Positions 1-11,079 of a stretch of DNA of 64,000 bases are shown in pieces. The stretch covers positions 16,048,315-16,112,314 of the forward strand of contig NC_089830.1 in NCBI RefSeq assembly GCF_035046505.1, given 5' to 3'. The position numbers were made by a program, and so were the translations under genes. Under the pieces are notes generated by a model. The model worked only from the letters and a program-made list of their open reading frames with translations. It had not been told where the DNA came from and ran no database searches. Each line of letters begins with the position of its first letter. Within the stretch, counting starts at the first letter, position 1. Source of the stretch: Tiliqua scincoides. Taxonomy: Eukaryota; Chordata; Lepidosauria; Squamata; Scincidae.

Positions 1-424
1 ATAAGAGGCCACTAAACAGCCACCGGGTAGATGGGACTCTTCAGCCTGGAAAGGCAGCTCATCTGAGAGAAGGAAAACTCTGATCCCAAACCTCCACTGC
101 CTTGTGGCTACATCCAGTTAAGGAAAAGGCTTCAGGAGTCAACCTCGAGGCAAAATCCGGAGCCGGAGTCCCTGAGGCAGTTCATGGCTGAACACAGTCA
201 CGTTCTGGCAACTCCTGTGACGCCGCTGGAACCAACCGTATTGGCCTCTGCCTTTCCATTGGACCATTTCAGCAACGTGGAGAGGGGGAATTTGCTGCAT
301 GGGAAACAGTCTATCCTCCATATCTACTTTACCGAGGCTTCGCGCACTGGAGAGGACACTCTGTTCCAGAACCACCATTCAGAGCGCGATACCATAGTCT
401 TCCGAGACTGAAGGATGCCAACAC
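1..424 (+). mobile_element. ~475-bp non-autonomous retroelement with LINE-like tail, copy 1 (cut by window edge)
   Basis: This matches 17187-17664 and 28011-28482 almost base for base. It ends in the shared tail CCATAGTCTTCCGAGACTG followed by AAGGATGCCAAC. It lacks its first ~55 bp because the window begins inside it. No protein of note is encoded. Confidence 0.88.
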
Positions 425-2640
425 ATTAGGATCAACCAAAACAACACAAAGGTGTAAGCAGCAAGCTTTTGATTCCTCAGACTTGATGCTAAGCCAAGCC
501 AAGCAAATTAAGGGGAAGGGGCAGGGCCAACTCATCCATGAGACCAACTGTAGTGGTCACTTCAGACAACTCCTGGTGGTTGTTGTTTTAATCCAATTTG
601 AGCATGGTTTTTTTAGAAAGAAAAAGAAGAATGGATACAATCAGGCAGAACTTGGCAATGGAGGTTCTTCAATCTTCCAGACTCGAGAATTAGCTAAAAT
701 CAATCTTACAACAAAGAGAACAAACCATTTGTTATCTGGTAGTTCGGTGTTCTTTAACCTTGGAGTCAGAACCCCTATGGGGTCGTGAAGTCTCATTTGT
801 GGGGTCACAGCAACTTGCAGGAACAAAAAAGGTTGAAGACCACTGGACTAGAGCACCACCAGGTAATGGGGGAGACATCTGGTATACCCCTTTCACTAGG
901 AAACAGGCGATTGTGTCCCAGTACTGCTCAGGTTCTTAGCAATTGTGCTAAAATAGCTTTCACTAGTGCCAGGCTTCATGGTAACTTTTTCTGTACTCTC
1001 TTGGTTACAGTGAACGGTACTGGGAGGGCAAAATCCAGAGTCAGCCAGGGTGGCAGATGCAAAGCATACCCACCTCTGCCCACTCATTCTCCAAACCCCT
1101 GGGAAAAATGTGAACACAAGTCATCAAGTTTCCATCCAGACCCCAGAAGGAAGCATAGCTGAGGTTTCTACACTAGGACAGATGGGCATGTGAAGCATTT
1201 TACCCATCAATAGTACTAAACAAAAGAGAGAGTTTTGCACCTATTATTGAATAATACCTAGCTAAGGGTTTTGAAAAACAAACCAATGTACAATCATGAT
1301 AGCTTTTTCAAAAGGATTGCCTAAATTTTGTATGTGTCCATTGCAAAATCACATGGGATATTGGAAGCTACTTTAGCAAGTGAGCTGTCACCTTAGGTTC
1401 CGTTGATGCTCCACTGTCATCAAAACTGGAGCAGGTGGTGTTGGATTAATTCGTGATGACTGTCACTAGTCTGGACTACGGCAATGAGGCATGTCTGATG
1501 CACCACCTGTCACTAGCACATCGAAATATCACTGGGCAGAATATATACATGTGACACTGTTTCAGGCCTTCCTCCATCTTTTTTTGTGTTTGTGCAGCAT
1601 TTTAAGCGTAGACTTTAAAAAAGCAAAACCCACATGCTACCATCTGGTTCTTGTGTGTCATAACATTATTCACACACAGCAAAAAACACACCTTTATGGA
1701 AGTATATACTAGCATTCTTCAAGGATTAGATGAGCAGTCTACAAAGTATTCGAAGTTTGGAAGATGAAAATAGCAGGGCCGGCCTCTACCTGAAACCAAC
1801 TTAGGTCATTGCCTCAGGCAATGGATCCTCAGAGGCAGGGCCGGCTTTAGGAGCTGTGGGGCCAATGCAAAACATTTTTGTTGGGGGGGGCATCCCTGTG
1901 GTCCCCCCCTTCACCAGGAAGGCACCTGGCAGCAACATCAATGCCAACTGCTTCCAGGAGGGACTGTTGCAAGCCAACTGGATCCAGTGGCAGGCAGGCT
2001 GTCCAGAAGCAGTGCTCCACTTGTCACACTCTTCTCATGGCACCTAGGCATGTAAGATTTGATTCCTGAACGTCAGCTAGAGTGAGGTGCCGGCTGCAGC
2101 TGCGGGCACTCTGCTTGCCAACTAAGTGCGGGGCCCAATATGGCCAAAATGCCCTAAGGCCGGAGCTGCTCAGAGAGATGTAAATCCATGCCCAAGTGCC
2201 ATCCCATTGCAGTTGCTCCTCCTCTTCCCTCTGCTTGGAGTCAAAAAGGGAGAGGGGAATGGAGCAGGAGAGGAGAGTTGTGAGCCAGAGTACCCAAGAA
2301 ATGCAACAACAACTGAACCAGCTAACATTCCAGGTCTAAATATGTGACTCAGATCACGGCTAGGTTGGCCACCAGTGAGCTATCCAATGAATTTATCACC
2401 AAACCGAAATGTGAAATGGGATTTTCCCCCCACACATACACAACTTCAACCACGAGCTCCATTACAGGGTTGCCACATCCATCTCTTGGTAGTCAGGGAA
2501 TCAACATTCAATTCAGTGAAGCATCTAGCCTCTGTATGCAACCGTTCAAACCCAAGGACTAAGAACTGAACAATGGCACACTGTAGAAAATGCAGGCATA
2601 CAAGTTATGTCAGTGATTCTCTTCCCCCCTCCCCAATACA
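425..2640. other. Mostly unassigned non-coding sequence
   Basis: No exon, long frame or RNA gene was recognised. Fragments beginning GGGCCGGC at about 1778 and 1843 resemble ends of old MITEs, and 740-845 resembles the end of another. None has a matched second end that I could verify. Confidence 0.4.
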
Positions 2641-2705
2641 GTGGGGGCACTTTTTATCCAAGAGTTCTATGCATCCCTACCCAAAGTGTTTAAATAGTGC
2701 CTGAT

Positions 2706-2955
2706 AGGCAGGACTAGCCCGTGACTTCCAAGTGTCTGAAGTGGCATGCCAAATAATGCGACCCACCCCCCAACAACAACCTTCTGATATACCAGCCTCC
2801 GGTCCTTCCACTCCCTGGCCTGGAGAAGGAAGAGGGGCAGAAAGGAAATGAGGAAGAGAAGAGAGTGGTGGGCTAGAGTTTCAGATCCCCCAATTGGATC
2901 GGTCCTATCCAATTTTTCAGTGCCGGTGCAGCCATGCCAATGGGGCGTACACTGC
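2706..2955 (-). mobile_element. MITE-like repeat, GGCTGGCCC family (antisense, decayed)
   Basis: This shares the sequence order of 30135-30416: end motif around GGCATGCCACTTCAG, then a purine/pyrimidine-biased core with GGAAGAGG and GTGGGCTAGAG. The ends are too decayed to define a target duplication. Confidence 0.5.
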
Positions 2956-3136
2956 ATCTAGGGTGGGAAGGCAGTCACTGAGGCCTCCTCAAGGTATGGC
3001 AACATTTGTTCCCTTACCTCAGGCTGCACTAATGCTGGAAAGTTCACGCATTAGGCCCATAGCATTGGGCCTTCACGCACTCTAGCTCAGCACTGTCCTA
3101 TCCTCCACACTTCCTCTTTGTTTTCCTCTTTGTTTT

Positions 3137-4392
3137 GTTTTACACGGTCCCTCACCAAAGGCTACTGAAAAAACTCCACAATCAGGGAATTAGAGGACAG
3201 GTCCTCTCATGGATTGAGAACTGGTTGGAGGCCAGGAAGCAGAAAGTGGGTGTCAATGGGCAATTTTCACAATGGAGAGAGGTGAAAAGCGGTGTGCCCC
3301 AAGGATCTGTCCTGGGACCGGTGCTTTTCAACCTCTTCATAAATGACCTGGAGACAGGGTTGAGCAGTGAAGTGGCTAAGTTTGCAGACGACACCAAACT
3401 TTTCCGTGTGGTAAAGACCAGAAGTGATTATGAGGAGCTCCAGAAGGATCTCTCCAGACTGGCAGAATGGACAGCAAAATGGCAGATGCGCTTCAATGTC
3501 AGTAAGTGTAAAGTCATGCACATTGGGGCAAAAAATCAAAACTTTAGATATAGGCTGATGGGTTCTGAGCTGTCTGTGACAGATCAGGAGAGAGATCTTG
3601 GGGTGGTGGTGGACAAGTCGATGAAAGTGTCGAGCCAATGTGCGGCGGCAGTGAAGAAGGCCAATTCTATACTTGGGTTCATTAGGAAGGGTATTGAGAA
3701 CAAAACGGCTAGTATTATAATGCCGTTGTACAAATCTATGGTAAGGCCACACCTGGAGTACTGTGTCCAGTTCTGGTCGCCGCATCTCAAAAAAGACATA
3801 GTGGAAATGGAAAAGGTGCAAAAGAGAGCGACTAAGATGATTACGGGGCTGGGGCACCTTCCTTATGAGGAAAGGCTACAGCATTTGGGCCTCTTCAGCC
3901 TAGAAAAGAGACGCTTGAGGGGGGACATGATTGAGACATACAAAATTATGCAGGGAATGGACAGAGTGGATAGGGAGATGCTCTTAACACTCTCACATAA
4001 CACCAGAACCAGGGAACATCCACTAAAATTGAGTGTTGGCGGGTTAGGACAGACAAAAGAAAATATTTCTTTACTCAGCGTGTGGTCGGTCTGTGGAACT
4101 CCTTGCCACAGGATGTGGTACTGGCGTCTAGCCTAGACGCCTTTAAAAGGGGATTGGACAAGTTTCTGGAGGAAAAATCCATTATGGGGTACAAGCCATG
4201 ATGTGTATGCGCAACCTCCTGATTTTAGAAATGGATTAAGTCAGAATGCCAGATGTAGGGGAGGGCACCAGGATGAGGTCTCTTGTTATCTGGTGTGCTC
4301 CCTGGGGCATTTGGTGGGCCGCTGTGAGATACAGGAAGCTGGACTAGATGGGCCTATGGCCTGATCCAGTGGGGCTGTTCTTATGTTCTTAA
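3137..4392 (+). mobile_element. CR1 LINE, 5'-truncated, with partial reverse transcriptase
   Basis: The frame at 3135-4136 encodes the C-terminal half of a CR1 reverse transcriptase: GVPQGSVLGPVLFNLFINDL, the catalytic FADD box, MHIGAKNQNF, PHLEYCVQFWSPHLKKDI and [18 protein letters not shown]. The frame departs from the family near GGLGQTKENI by a one-base shift and then stops. The 3' UTR contains the ACTGGATCAGGCC-type end on the opposite strand and ends in TTCTTATGTTCTT. The 5' end is truncated inside the RT domain, as is usual for CR1. Confidence 0.93.
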
Positions 4393-4536
4393 TTACAATT
4401 CCCAGGAGGCCTTGCTGGTCTCGTTATCTGGTGTGCTCCCTGGGGCATTTGATGGGCCGCTGTGAGATACAGGAAGCTGGACTAGATGGGCCTATGGCCC
4501 GATCCAGTGGGGCTGTTCTTATGTTCTTATGTTCTC
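4393..4536 (+). mobile_element. Duplicated CR1 3' tail joined to the preceding CR1
   Basis: About 20 nt of linker (with TTACAATTCCCAGGAGGCC, 4393-4411) is followed by a second copy of the last ~110 bp of CR1, again ending in TTCTTATGTTCTTATGTTCT. The same linker and second tail follow the CR1 at 47040-47779, so this is an inherited subfamily structure, not a chance neighbour. Confidence 0.85.
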
Positions 4537-5271
4537 TTTTTTTTTTCTCCAATCCAGGAAGTTGGAGGAGAACGGATGCACAATGATGGGAGCCCCTTGC
4601 CAATTTGCTGACTGAGGCGACTACCTCAGCTGGACTTATGGATGGAGTGACCCTGCTCAGAGCCAGCACTGACCGCTTCAGGGCTCTGAATCCAATTTAT
4701 AGTACCTGCTAACGGTTAGAGGAGCAATTTGTGAGCACATGTGTTTTCTTGGCATGACAACATCACTAACCAGTCACAACCCACTTAATTCCAATTGCAT
4801 AAGTGTTTACAAGAAGCATTAATATAATGAGAAGAATTTAGTAGAACAAGCCTGAGGGTTCTGAAAGATCAATTCAGGTGTGTCTCATGTCAATTACATC
4901 ATCATCATCACAAAAGAGCCGCATTTTACTTCTGTGATGCACAAAGGATGCAGTCAGTATATTTTCGGTCCAAAGCAAAGTTACATTCTGTTCCTATGAA
5001 ATCATTCAAGAAGCATTCGCCAGGTTGATCTGTGGGATTGCCCAAGATAAGCACAGCTAAATTCATTTGTTGATGTGCCTCTGCCCACTGATGATGGCAC
5101 CTTTGAGGAGACATGCTACTTATCTCATACGGCTGGCCCTTCCACAGGGCTGACTGAGGTGGTTGCCTGAGGCTACAGACTGGCAAGGGTACCACCTTCG
5201 TCCTCCCATTCTCCAAACCCCTGATTAGAAGGGGGTCATGCAGCAGAATAATGGAGAGGAGGGGTCTAGAG

Positions 5272-6032
5272 CAGGGGTGTCAAATTCATTTTGTCCTGGG
5301 GGCCACATTGGATTTGTGGCACCTGCTGAGGGCCGAACTCCAAATGTGGCACCTGGAAGTGACCTGAACACAGATGTCACTTGTGACATCACTTATATCA
5401 CTTCCTGTTTTTTTTTGAAAAAAAGCTGAGGCTTCCCCCTCGCTCAGCTACCTCACTCCACTCCAGATCCTCTCCTGTTCACTCCAGTCAAGAACCCTCT
5501 GCTGGCCTCCCCCTCTTCTGCCTCAGCCCACCCCAGACCCCATCCTCTTAACCCACCTGAGAAGCCTCTGTCCACTCTCCTGCCTCCTACCTGCAGCATC
5601 CCCCCCTCCTGCCTGCTCAGCTGCCCACCAGCCAGCCAAGCCCCCTGGTCGGTCTCCCAGCCCCCACCTACCTGCCACTGTAGTCCAGGGTGGCCCATCT
5701 CCACTTGCTTCAACTGCAACTGGAACTCCCCTCCAGTCACAGCTGGAGGAAATTCTGAGAACTGGGGACGCAGTGTGTAGCATCTTCGGCCCTCAGACAC
5801 CCCCTCCAGATGCAACTGAAGCCCGGCTGAGCTCCAGTAGCGCCCAGAGGGAATTCTGAGGGCCAGGGACGCCACACGCAATGTCTCCGGCCCTCAGAAT
5901 TTTCCTCCAGGCGCAAATGAAGCAGAGCTCTGGTCATGGTTGGAGCAACCCAGGGTGGGGCAGCCCCAAAATTCCCTCAAAGTACAGGGGCCACCCGAAA
6001 TGGCTCTGCAGGCTGTATGCTTGACACCCCTG
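5272..6032 (+). mobile_element. hAT-type MITE, TIR CAGGGGTGTCA, about 760 bp
   Basis: The left end is CAGGGGTGTCAAATT and the right end is TTGACACCCCTG. Flanks are gtctagag and ggttagag (6 of 8 match), as expected for an old hAT 8-bp target duplication. The interior is C-rich and non-coding. Confidence 0.82.
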
Positions 6033-6269
6033 GGTTAGAGCATCCAATTATATAGTTACATCAGTGTCAAGCAATAACTTAGAAAAAAGTGGGGGAAACC
6101 CACCTACTGACCTGCCTCTGGGGGTGGGGGGGTGGGCAGTGACTTGCATTATCATGAAGCCTCCTTGCGCTTACAGCCTGGCAATACCAACATAACAAAG
6201 GCAGTAACTTAATATGGGCATAAAGTGAAATGGACTATGAGGATGTCATACCATATGTCCCATGTAGAC

Positions 6270-6589
6270 CAGTAGTTCCCAAACTGTGGGTCAGGACCCA
6301 CTAGTTGGTCCCCAAAGGGTGACGGAAAGATCAGATAATTACCTCAAGCCCTGAAGCTATTCAAAAATCAGATACTGTAGTTATTAATTACCCTGCAATT
6401 AATATTTACACCTGCTGTATGCAAGCATGTGTAAATATAGGAAGATAAACGCTTGAGGGTCCTTTTTTTGTTATTATTACTTATAAATAAATATTTCTTT
6501 CTAGATCTCCTTTTTTAAACCTAGGTGGGTCTCGATAGAATGTCGTATTAAAAAGTGGGTCCTGATACTAAAACGTTTGGGAACCACTG
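6270..6589 (+). mobile_element. hAT-type MITE, TIR CAGTGGTTCCCAAAC
   Basis: The ends CAGTAGTTCCCAAAC and GTTTGGGAACCACTG are inverted copies. Flanks atgtagac/acatagac match at 6 of 8. It contains the family phrase GGTCAGGACCCACTA. Confidence 0.85.
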
Positions 6590-7510
6590 ACATAGACCAG
6601 AGGCCTACATCCAGTGGGCTCTCTCATGCACAAAGGGATGTCATGCCCATACACGTCATTGAGGGAGAGAGGCAGACGGAACTTCTCTTCCAGTGGCAGC
6701 TGTTTCTGCTGCTGATGCTACTGTCAGGTGCTGCTTTGGAAACTTTTCCCCAAAAGATCTTACCCAAGCAGCATCTGACTCAGCAAGAGGTAAACCGAGA
6801 TGCTTACCCAAGGGGGCATATGTTAATGTCAAGGCCATTGTCTCTCAAGCAACCCTTGGGAAAAACAATACGAAACTTAGATTACATTAAGGCTACAATC
6901 CTACCTAAGTTTAGCCATTCCTACTGAACACAGCAGCCTTATTTAAAAGCACAGGTAATCCCTGGCTTATGGAAAGTCGCATATGCGCAGGCCCAATAGC
7001 ACTGAACCAGTAAGAGCTGACCAGATGTATGTATCAGCACTTCTGCACAGATGTAATCCATCCAGTCTTGGGTCTTTGCGCAGGCGTGACAGTGCAAAAT
7101 AAACATCCAGAACAGAACCAAGACCTAAGTTGGCAACTGCCTGTGCTCATTTACAGGCACTCTAATATACCTGATTTAATTCTTCTTTTTATATATTTGT
7201 TTTCAATTGTTGTAAACTGCTCCAAGAGTCTGGGATGAAATGAGCCAGATCTTCAAATAGAGGTTAATACATTTCAAAGTAGGAATAAGTGGCAGGAGAA
7301 GAAAAGACTCCAAGAATATTTCAAATTCTTATTTTCATTGTATAGTCTTTGTGAGGCTGGGCTATGGGGGGGATGCCTGCACTTCAAAATTTACCAGTAC
7401 ACCACTGCTCATGCCTGCTGATTGCTGCAGTGTTTGCCACAGAAAATGGATTAGGCAGATCCACTTGCTTGTGTATTGGAATCACAGAAGATCTGGCGAG
7501 GAGATAGCAT
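6590..7510. other. Unassigned non-coding sequence
   Basis: No conserved frame, repeat family or RNA gene was recognised here. Confidence 0.35.
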
Positions 7511-7689
7511 GTGGTGTCAGCAGTGGCCCCTTTAAGGGTTAAGACCAGGGCTTTCAGCAGAGGTGCGCTGCACAGCTGCAGCCACTAGATGCAATGAGGT
7601 CTCTAAGGATATAAGGAGCGCCTGAGGCAGGAAGGGTTTGTGAGTTGTAGAAGAGAGAGAATGGAGGAGGGAAAGGCTTGCTTGCTGGT

Positions 7690-7890
7690 TGAACGGACTG
7701 ACTTTGTGGCTAACTGACCTACTGGACCGCTAACTCACGGACTGACTTACGGCTCTGCATTTTGGACTGACCTTCTGGCTAACTGACTATTGACTCACAG
7801 ACTGACCCATGACTCTGCTAATGAACCAACAGACCGGTTAATGACGTACTGGACTTTTGGACTGATTATCTGGCTCACTAACTAGGACTA
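7690..7890. repeat. Degenerate ACTGACT/GGACTGAC repeat tract
   Basis: Variants of 'gactgac', 'ggctaactgac' and 'actggac' recur about every 15-25 nt. It lies some 80 nt downstream of a TATA-like GGATATAAGG at about 7609. The origin is not recognised; an LTR-type promoter region is one possibility, with no matching ends or target duplication found. Confidence 0.5.
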
Positions 7891-8227
7891 CTCAGAGTGC
7901 TGAGTGGTGGAAAGCTGAGGTGCTGCTGCTGTACCTGGAAGGTCCGCTGCTTGGATAGCTGGGACTGTGCAGACTTAAGCCACCTACTGGTCTCCTCCCT
8001 GCTGGTACTGGCAGATCTAGCTGTAGTCAAGCTGGGGGAACTAATTAGCCTTAAAGTGGGCATAGGATCTCTAGGCAAAGCTCAGAACAGGGAGCTTGGA
8101 GAACAGCTTGTGATCCAGCAAGATAATTCTTAAAGTGAGAGCATACAATTAAGACACCATGAGAATGCGCCATTGCTTTATCTATTTATACACATGGGTT
8201 ACTTAAAAAAACACCACCGCACACACA

Positions 8228-8708
8228 CCCCCAAGGACAACTCATCTCATTTATTTCCTATTTTGCACTGGAACAGTCTCCCTAAGAAAAAAACAGAATA
8301 AAAACTCAAGTATGAAAACATGCAAGCACATTTCGGTATATGAAATATGAACGTTATGGATCAATACAAAATATTTCAAGTTCCGTGAGCAGTTGCAGTG
8401 AGATCCCAAAGACAGAAAAGGATCCACAACATTTCAGACAAATGCCACCTGAAGAAAATGTGCGCAACTCAAAAACGCAGAAACTAACTGAACCAAGATC
8501 ATAATACAAGATCGTAACGGGCACCTTCTTAAGAGTCACCAGAAAACAATCCTTTGATAAGTGATACCAACCAAGTTGTCCAAATCATGCTTTCATTCCA
8601 GAAGTACGAGCCAGGCAAGTCTGCCTACTTCAGTCAATGTCTTTTGGAATTCTGCAGTCTCAGGAACCGTTAAGGGAAGGCTTCGGCTGTAGCTGCAAGC
8701 CCCCTGGC
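8228..8708 (-). other. MED18: MED18 3' UTR and poly(A) signal
   Basis: About 480 nt follow the stop codon. A canonical AATAAA lies on the minus strand at 8255-8250, which places cleavage near 8225-8240. No repeat was recognised inside it. The end is predicted only from the hexamer. Confidence 0.7.
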
Positions 8709-9262
8709 TCACATCAGCCTTTTAGGGTCAATTTTCTCTAAGTGAACTAAAGGCTTCAGCTGCTCAGCGAAACTTCTCATGTCATCAGAAACCATGTCCT
8801 GCCCTGCTGGTGCAACAATGCTGAGCTCCACAAGGTACGAGAGAGATAAAGGCTCAATGTTTTCCGTGTTTCCTGGGAGCAGGATGCGAAAGACTTTGTA
8901 CACCACAATCTTCATGATACCTTTACGGAACACGTGGCCTTTGGCAACAAACTCGTGGTCCATGCGGAAGCCCATCTCCACCAGGAAATCCGTCAGGTTC
9001 TCAGAGGTTGCAATGTCGACGCAGTTACGTACCAAGGCATGGCGGTTTTTGTCTCCCATTTCTGGCTGCCCAAGGTAGCGCAAGTGCCAAGGAGTGCCAG
9101 GTTTATCCATGGAGCGTCGCGTACGCAGGACAAAGGGGCTGGCCTGCTGCCCTTTCAGGAGGAACACCATCTCGTGGTCCAGAAAGGTCTCAGGTTCCAT
9201 ATTGTCACACAAGCCACGGAGTCGATGAAGGAGGCTCTCCAGACTCTGGTCCAAAACACTCC
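8709..9262 (-). CDS. MED18: MED18 exon 3 (main coding exon)
   Basis: The acceptor CTTTTAG precedes GGAGTGTTTTGG, and the exon starts at 9262. It encodes residues 25-208 and ends with TGA at 8711-8709, right after the family's terminal DPKRLM. The reading frame has no interruption. Confidence 0.96.
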
Positions 9263-9895
9263 CTAAAAGGCAAGGCAAGGCATTGGCACTAACCATGTAA
9301 CCGTGCCCACTCACAAGAATAAGGCAGCAGCCCCTCCCTGCTCAAGCACTCCAGTAACATCCTGCCACCTCCCAAACACTGTGAAGACAAGTGAGAGTAA
9401 ACGTTCCCCCAAATCAGTGTTATGGATGCCTCCCTAAACAGATCATTGATCAGAGGACCAAACATATCTTCAAAAAGGATATCCTATGATTTATCCTTAC
9501 CACTAGTTACCTCATCACATATTATGTTTTTAAGTGTGCGTGTCTAAAAACTACAATGCGTGAAAGACCTGTTTGCTGACACAGGAAGCACACAGTTACA
9601 CTTGGATTTGGATCCCACCCACAGGATTGCCTATGGCTCCCTCCCGAGTATAAATTCTGTGGCAAACTGGGGTTCCTTGCTGTACAATGTGTGAAACTGA
9701 CTTTGGCTTCACAGGTCATCACCTATAGAATTTTCCTGTTTAACAGTCCTTCAGCTATGAACACCTCTACAAATGGTATGACTCAGACAGACAAGTCAAG
9801 CCAATCCTTGCATACGACTTACCTTGAAGTAAATACTCCATCATGTTGATAGTGCCTCCAGTGACAGGCATCATGGTGACAGGAGGGGCCTCCAT
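8709..9895 (-). CDS. MED18: Mediator of RNA polymerase II transcription subunit 18
   Basis: MED18 is a head-module subunit of the nuclear Mediator complex, which links activators to RNA polymerase II; in known structures it pairs with MED20 and contacts MED17. The coding sequence is two exons, 9823-9895 and 8709-9262. They join as CAAG|GT...AG|GGAG, with codon Gly25 split after its first base, giving 627 nt or 208 residues plus stop, the usual vertebrate length. The N-terminus reads MEAPPVTMMPVTGGTINMME. The second exon carries family blocks such as GLCDNMEPETFLDHEM, YLGQPEMGDKNRHALVRN, MGFRMDHEFVAKG, SYLVELS and the C-terminal HLEKIDPKRLM. An in-frame ATG at 9312-9314 lies in the intron and is not the start. 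The frame is intact, with no transposon in the coding exons. SESN2 lies upstream on the same strand, as I recall for human. Identification is essentially certain from conserved sequence. Confidence 0.97.
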
Positions 9896-9908
9896 GGTAT
9901 CGCGCGAC
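9823..9908 (-). CDS. MED18: MED18 exon 2 (start codon exon)
   Basis: The acceptor TTGTAG ends at 9909, so the exon begins at 9908 with 13 nt of 5' UTR. The start codon is at 9895-9893, in the context ACCATGG, a strong Kozak match. The donor is CAAG|GTAAGT with the exon ending at 9823. It encodes the first 24 residues plus one base of codon 25. Confidence 0.93.
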
Positions 9909-9944
9909 CTACAAGAAGCAATTAAAAAAAATTCTCTCTCTCAT

Positions 9945-9970
9945 ATATATATGTATGTATGTATGTATGA
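9945..9970. repeat. (TATG)n microsatellite
   Basis: A short TATA then TATG tract, just upstream of the MED18 coding start exon, inside intron 1. Confidence 0.8.
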
Positions 9971-10102
9971 GAAAGAGATACACAAGCTTACTGCAACTAC
10001 TATAAATCCAGAACAAAAAAATTCATGCTTCTTGTGAAACTTTCTCCTGTAAAATTTAGTATTCGAAGGAGATTCAGAGACTTACTTCCAAGTGTCAGCA
10101 AG

Positions 10103-10577
10103 ACTTATTTTGAGATGTACAGAATTATACAGAGAATGGACAGAGTGGATGGGGGTGTTCTTTTCCCTCTCACACAACACCAGAATCAGGGGACGTCCAC
10201 TCAAATTGAGTGTTGGGAAAGTTAGAACAGACAAAGGAAAATATTTATTTTCACAGCAAGCAGTTAGTCTGTGGAACTCCTTGCCACAGGATGTGGTGAT
10301 GGCATCTGGCCCAGATGCCTTGAAAAGGGGATTGGACAAATTTCTGGAGTAAAAATCCATTGCAAGTTACAAACCACGATGGGTATGTGCAACCTCCTGG
10401 TTTCAGAAGTGGGCTACCTCAGAATGCCAGACTCAAGGGAGTGGCACAAGGAGGCAGGTCTCTTGTTGTCTTGTGTGCTCCTGAAGGCATCTGGTGGGCC
10501 TCTGTGAGATACAGGAGGCTGGACTGGATGGCCTCTGGCCTGATCCAGTGGAGCTCATCCTATGTTCTTATGTTCCG
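10103..10577 (+). mobile_element. CR1 LINE 3' fragment in MED18 intron 1
   Basis: It matches the CR1 C-terminus (ARL..MYRIIQRMDRV; NSLPQDVVMASGPDAL) and 3' UTR, and ends in TATGTTCTTATGTTC. It is antisense to MED18. Confidence 0.9.
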
Positions 10578-10784
10578 TGCACAGAACTGCAGCCCTAAAA
10601 CATGATTAAAACCCTGATGAAACATGATGAAAGAAGCATGAGAAAGCCCTAAAACAGTGAATAAGAGGAAGCCCTGCTGAATTCAGTGGGGCTTTTCTTC
10701 CAGCAAACTACCGCAGGACTAAAAGTAGGGCTGGGGCTGCCTGCACACTTACGGAGGGCTGAAGCCCACTGCTATACAGGGAGA

Positions 10785-11063
10785 CTCAGGCTGCCACCCT
10801 CTCCACACTTATCTGGGAGTAAGACCCATTGACTATAATGGGCCTTACTTCTGAGCAGACATGCCTAGGACAGGGCTCTCAGGCTGCCACCCCACCCACA
10901 CTTACCTGGGAGCAAGCCCCATTGACTATAACGGGCCTTACTTCTGAGTAGACGTGCCTAGGATGGGGCTCTCAGGCTGCCACCCTACCCACACTTACCT
11001 GGGAGTACGCCCCGTTGACTATAATGGGGCTTACTTGTGAGTAGACGTGCCTAGGATTTGGGC
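10785..11063. repeat. 93-bp tandem triplet in MED18 intron 1
   Basis: Three units start at 10785, 10878 and 10971 with an exact 93-bp period. Each holds CTCAGGCTGCCACC, CACTTACCTGGGAGTAAG and an oppositely oriented CTTACTTCTGAGTAGAC. The core is a repeat widely scattered in this window (for example near 20130-20280 and 30960-31030). Confidence 0.9.
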
Positions 11064-11079
11064 TAGACTCCCTACACCT

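Noticed and set aside
7512-8100. Solo LTR
   Set aside because: It starts with TG and has a TATA-like site, but no matching end, target duplication or second copy was found.
9263-9314. MED18 start at an in-frame ATG at 9314
   Set aside because: The residues before GSVLD are intron sequence; a proper acceptor at 9264-9263 and the conserved first exon at 9823-9895 give the standard 208-residue protein.
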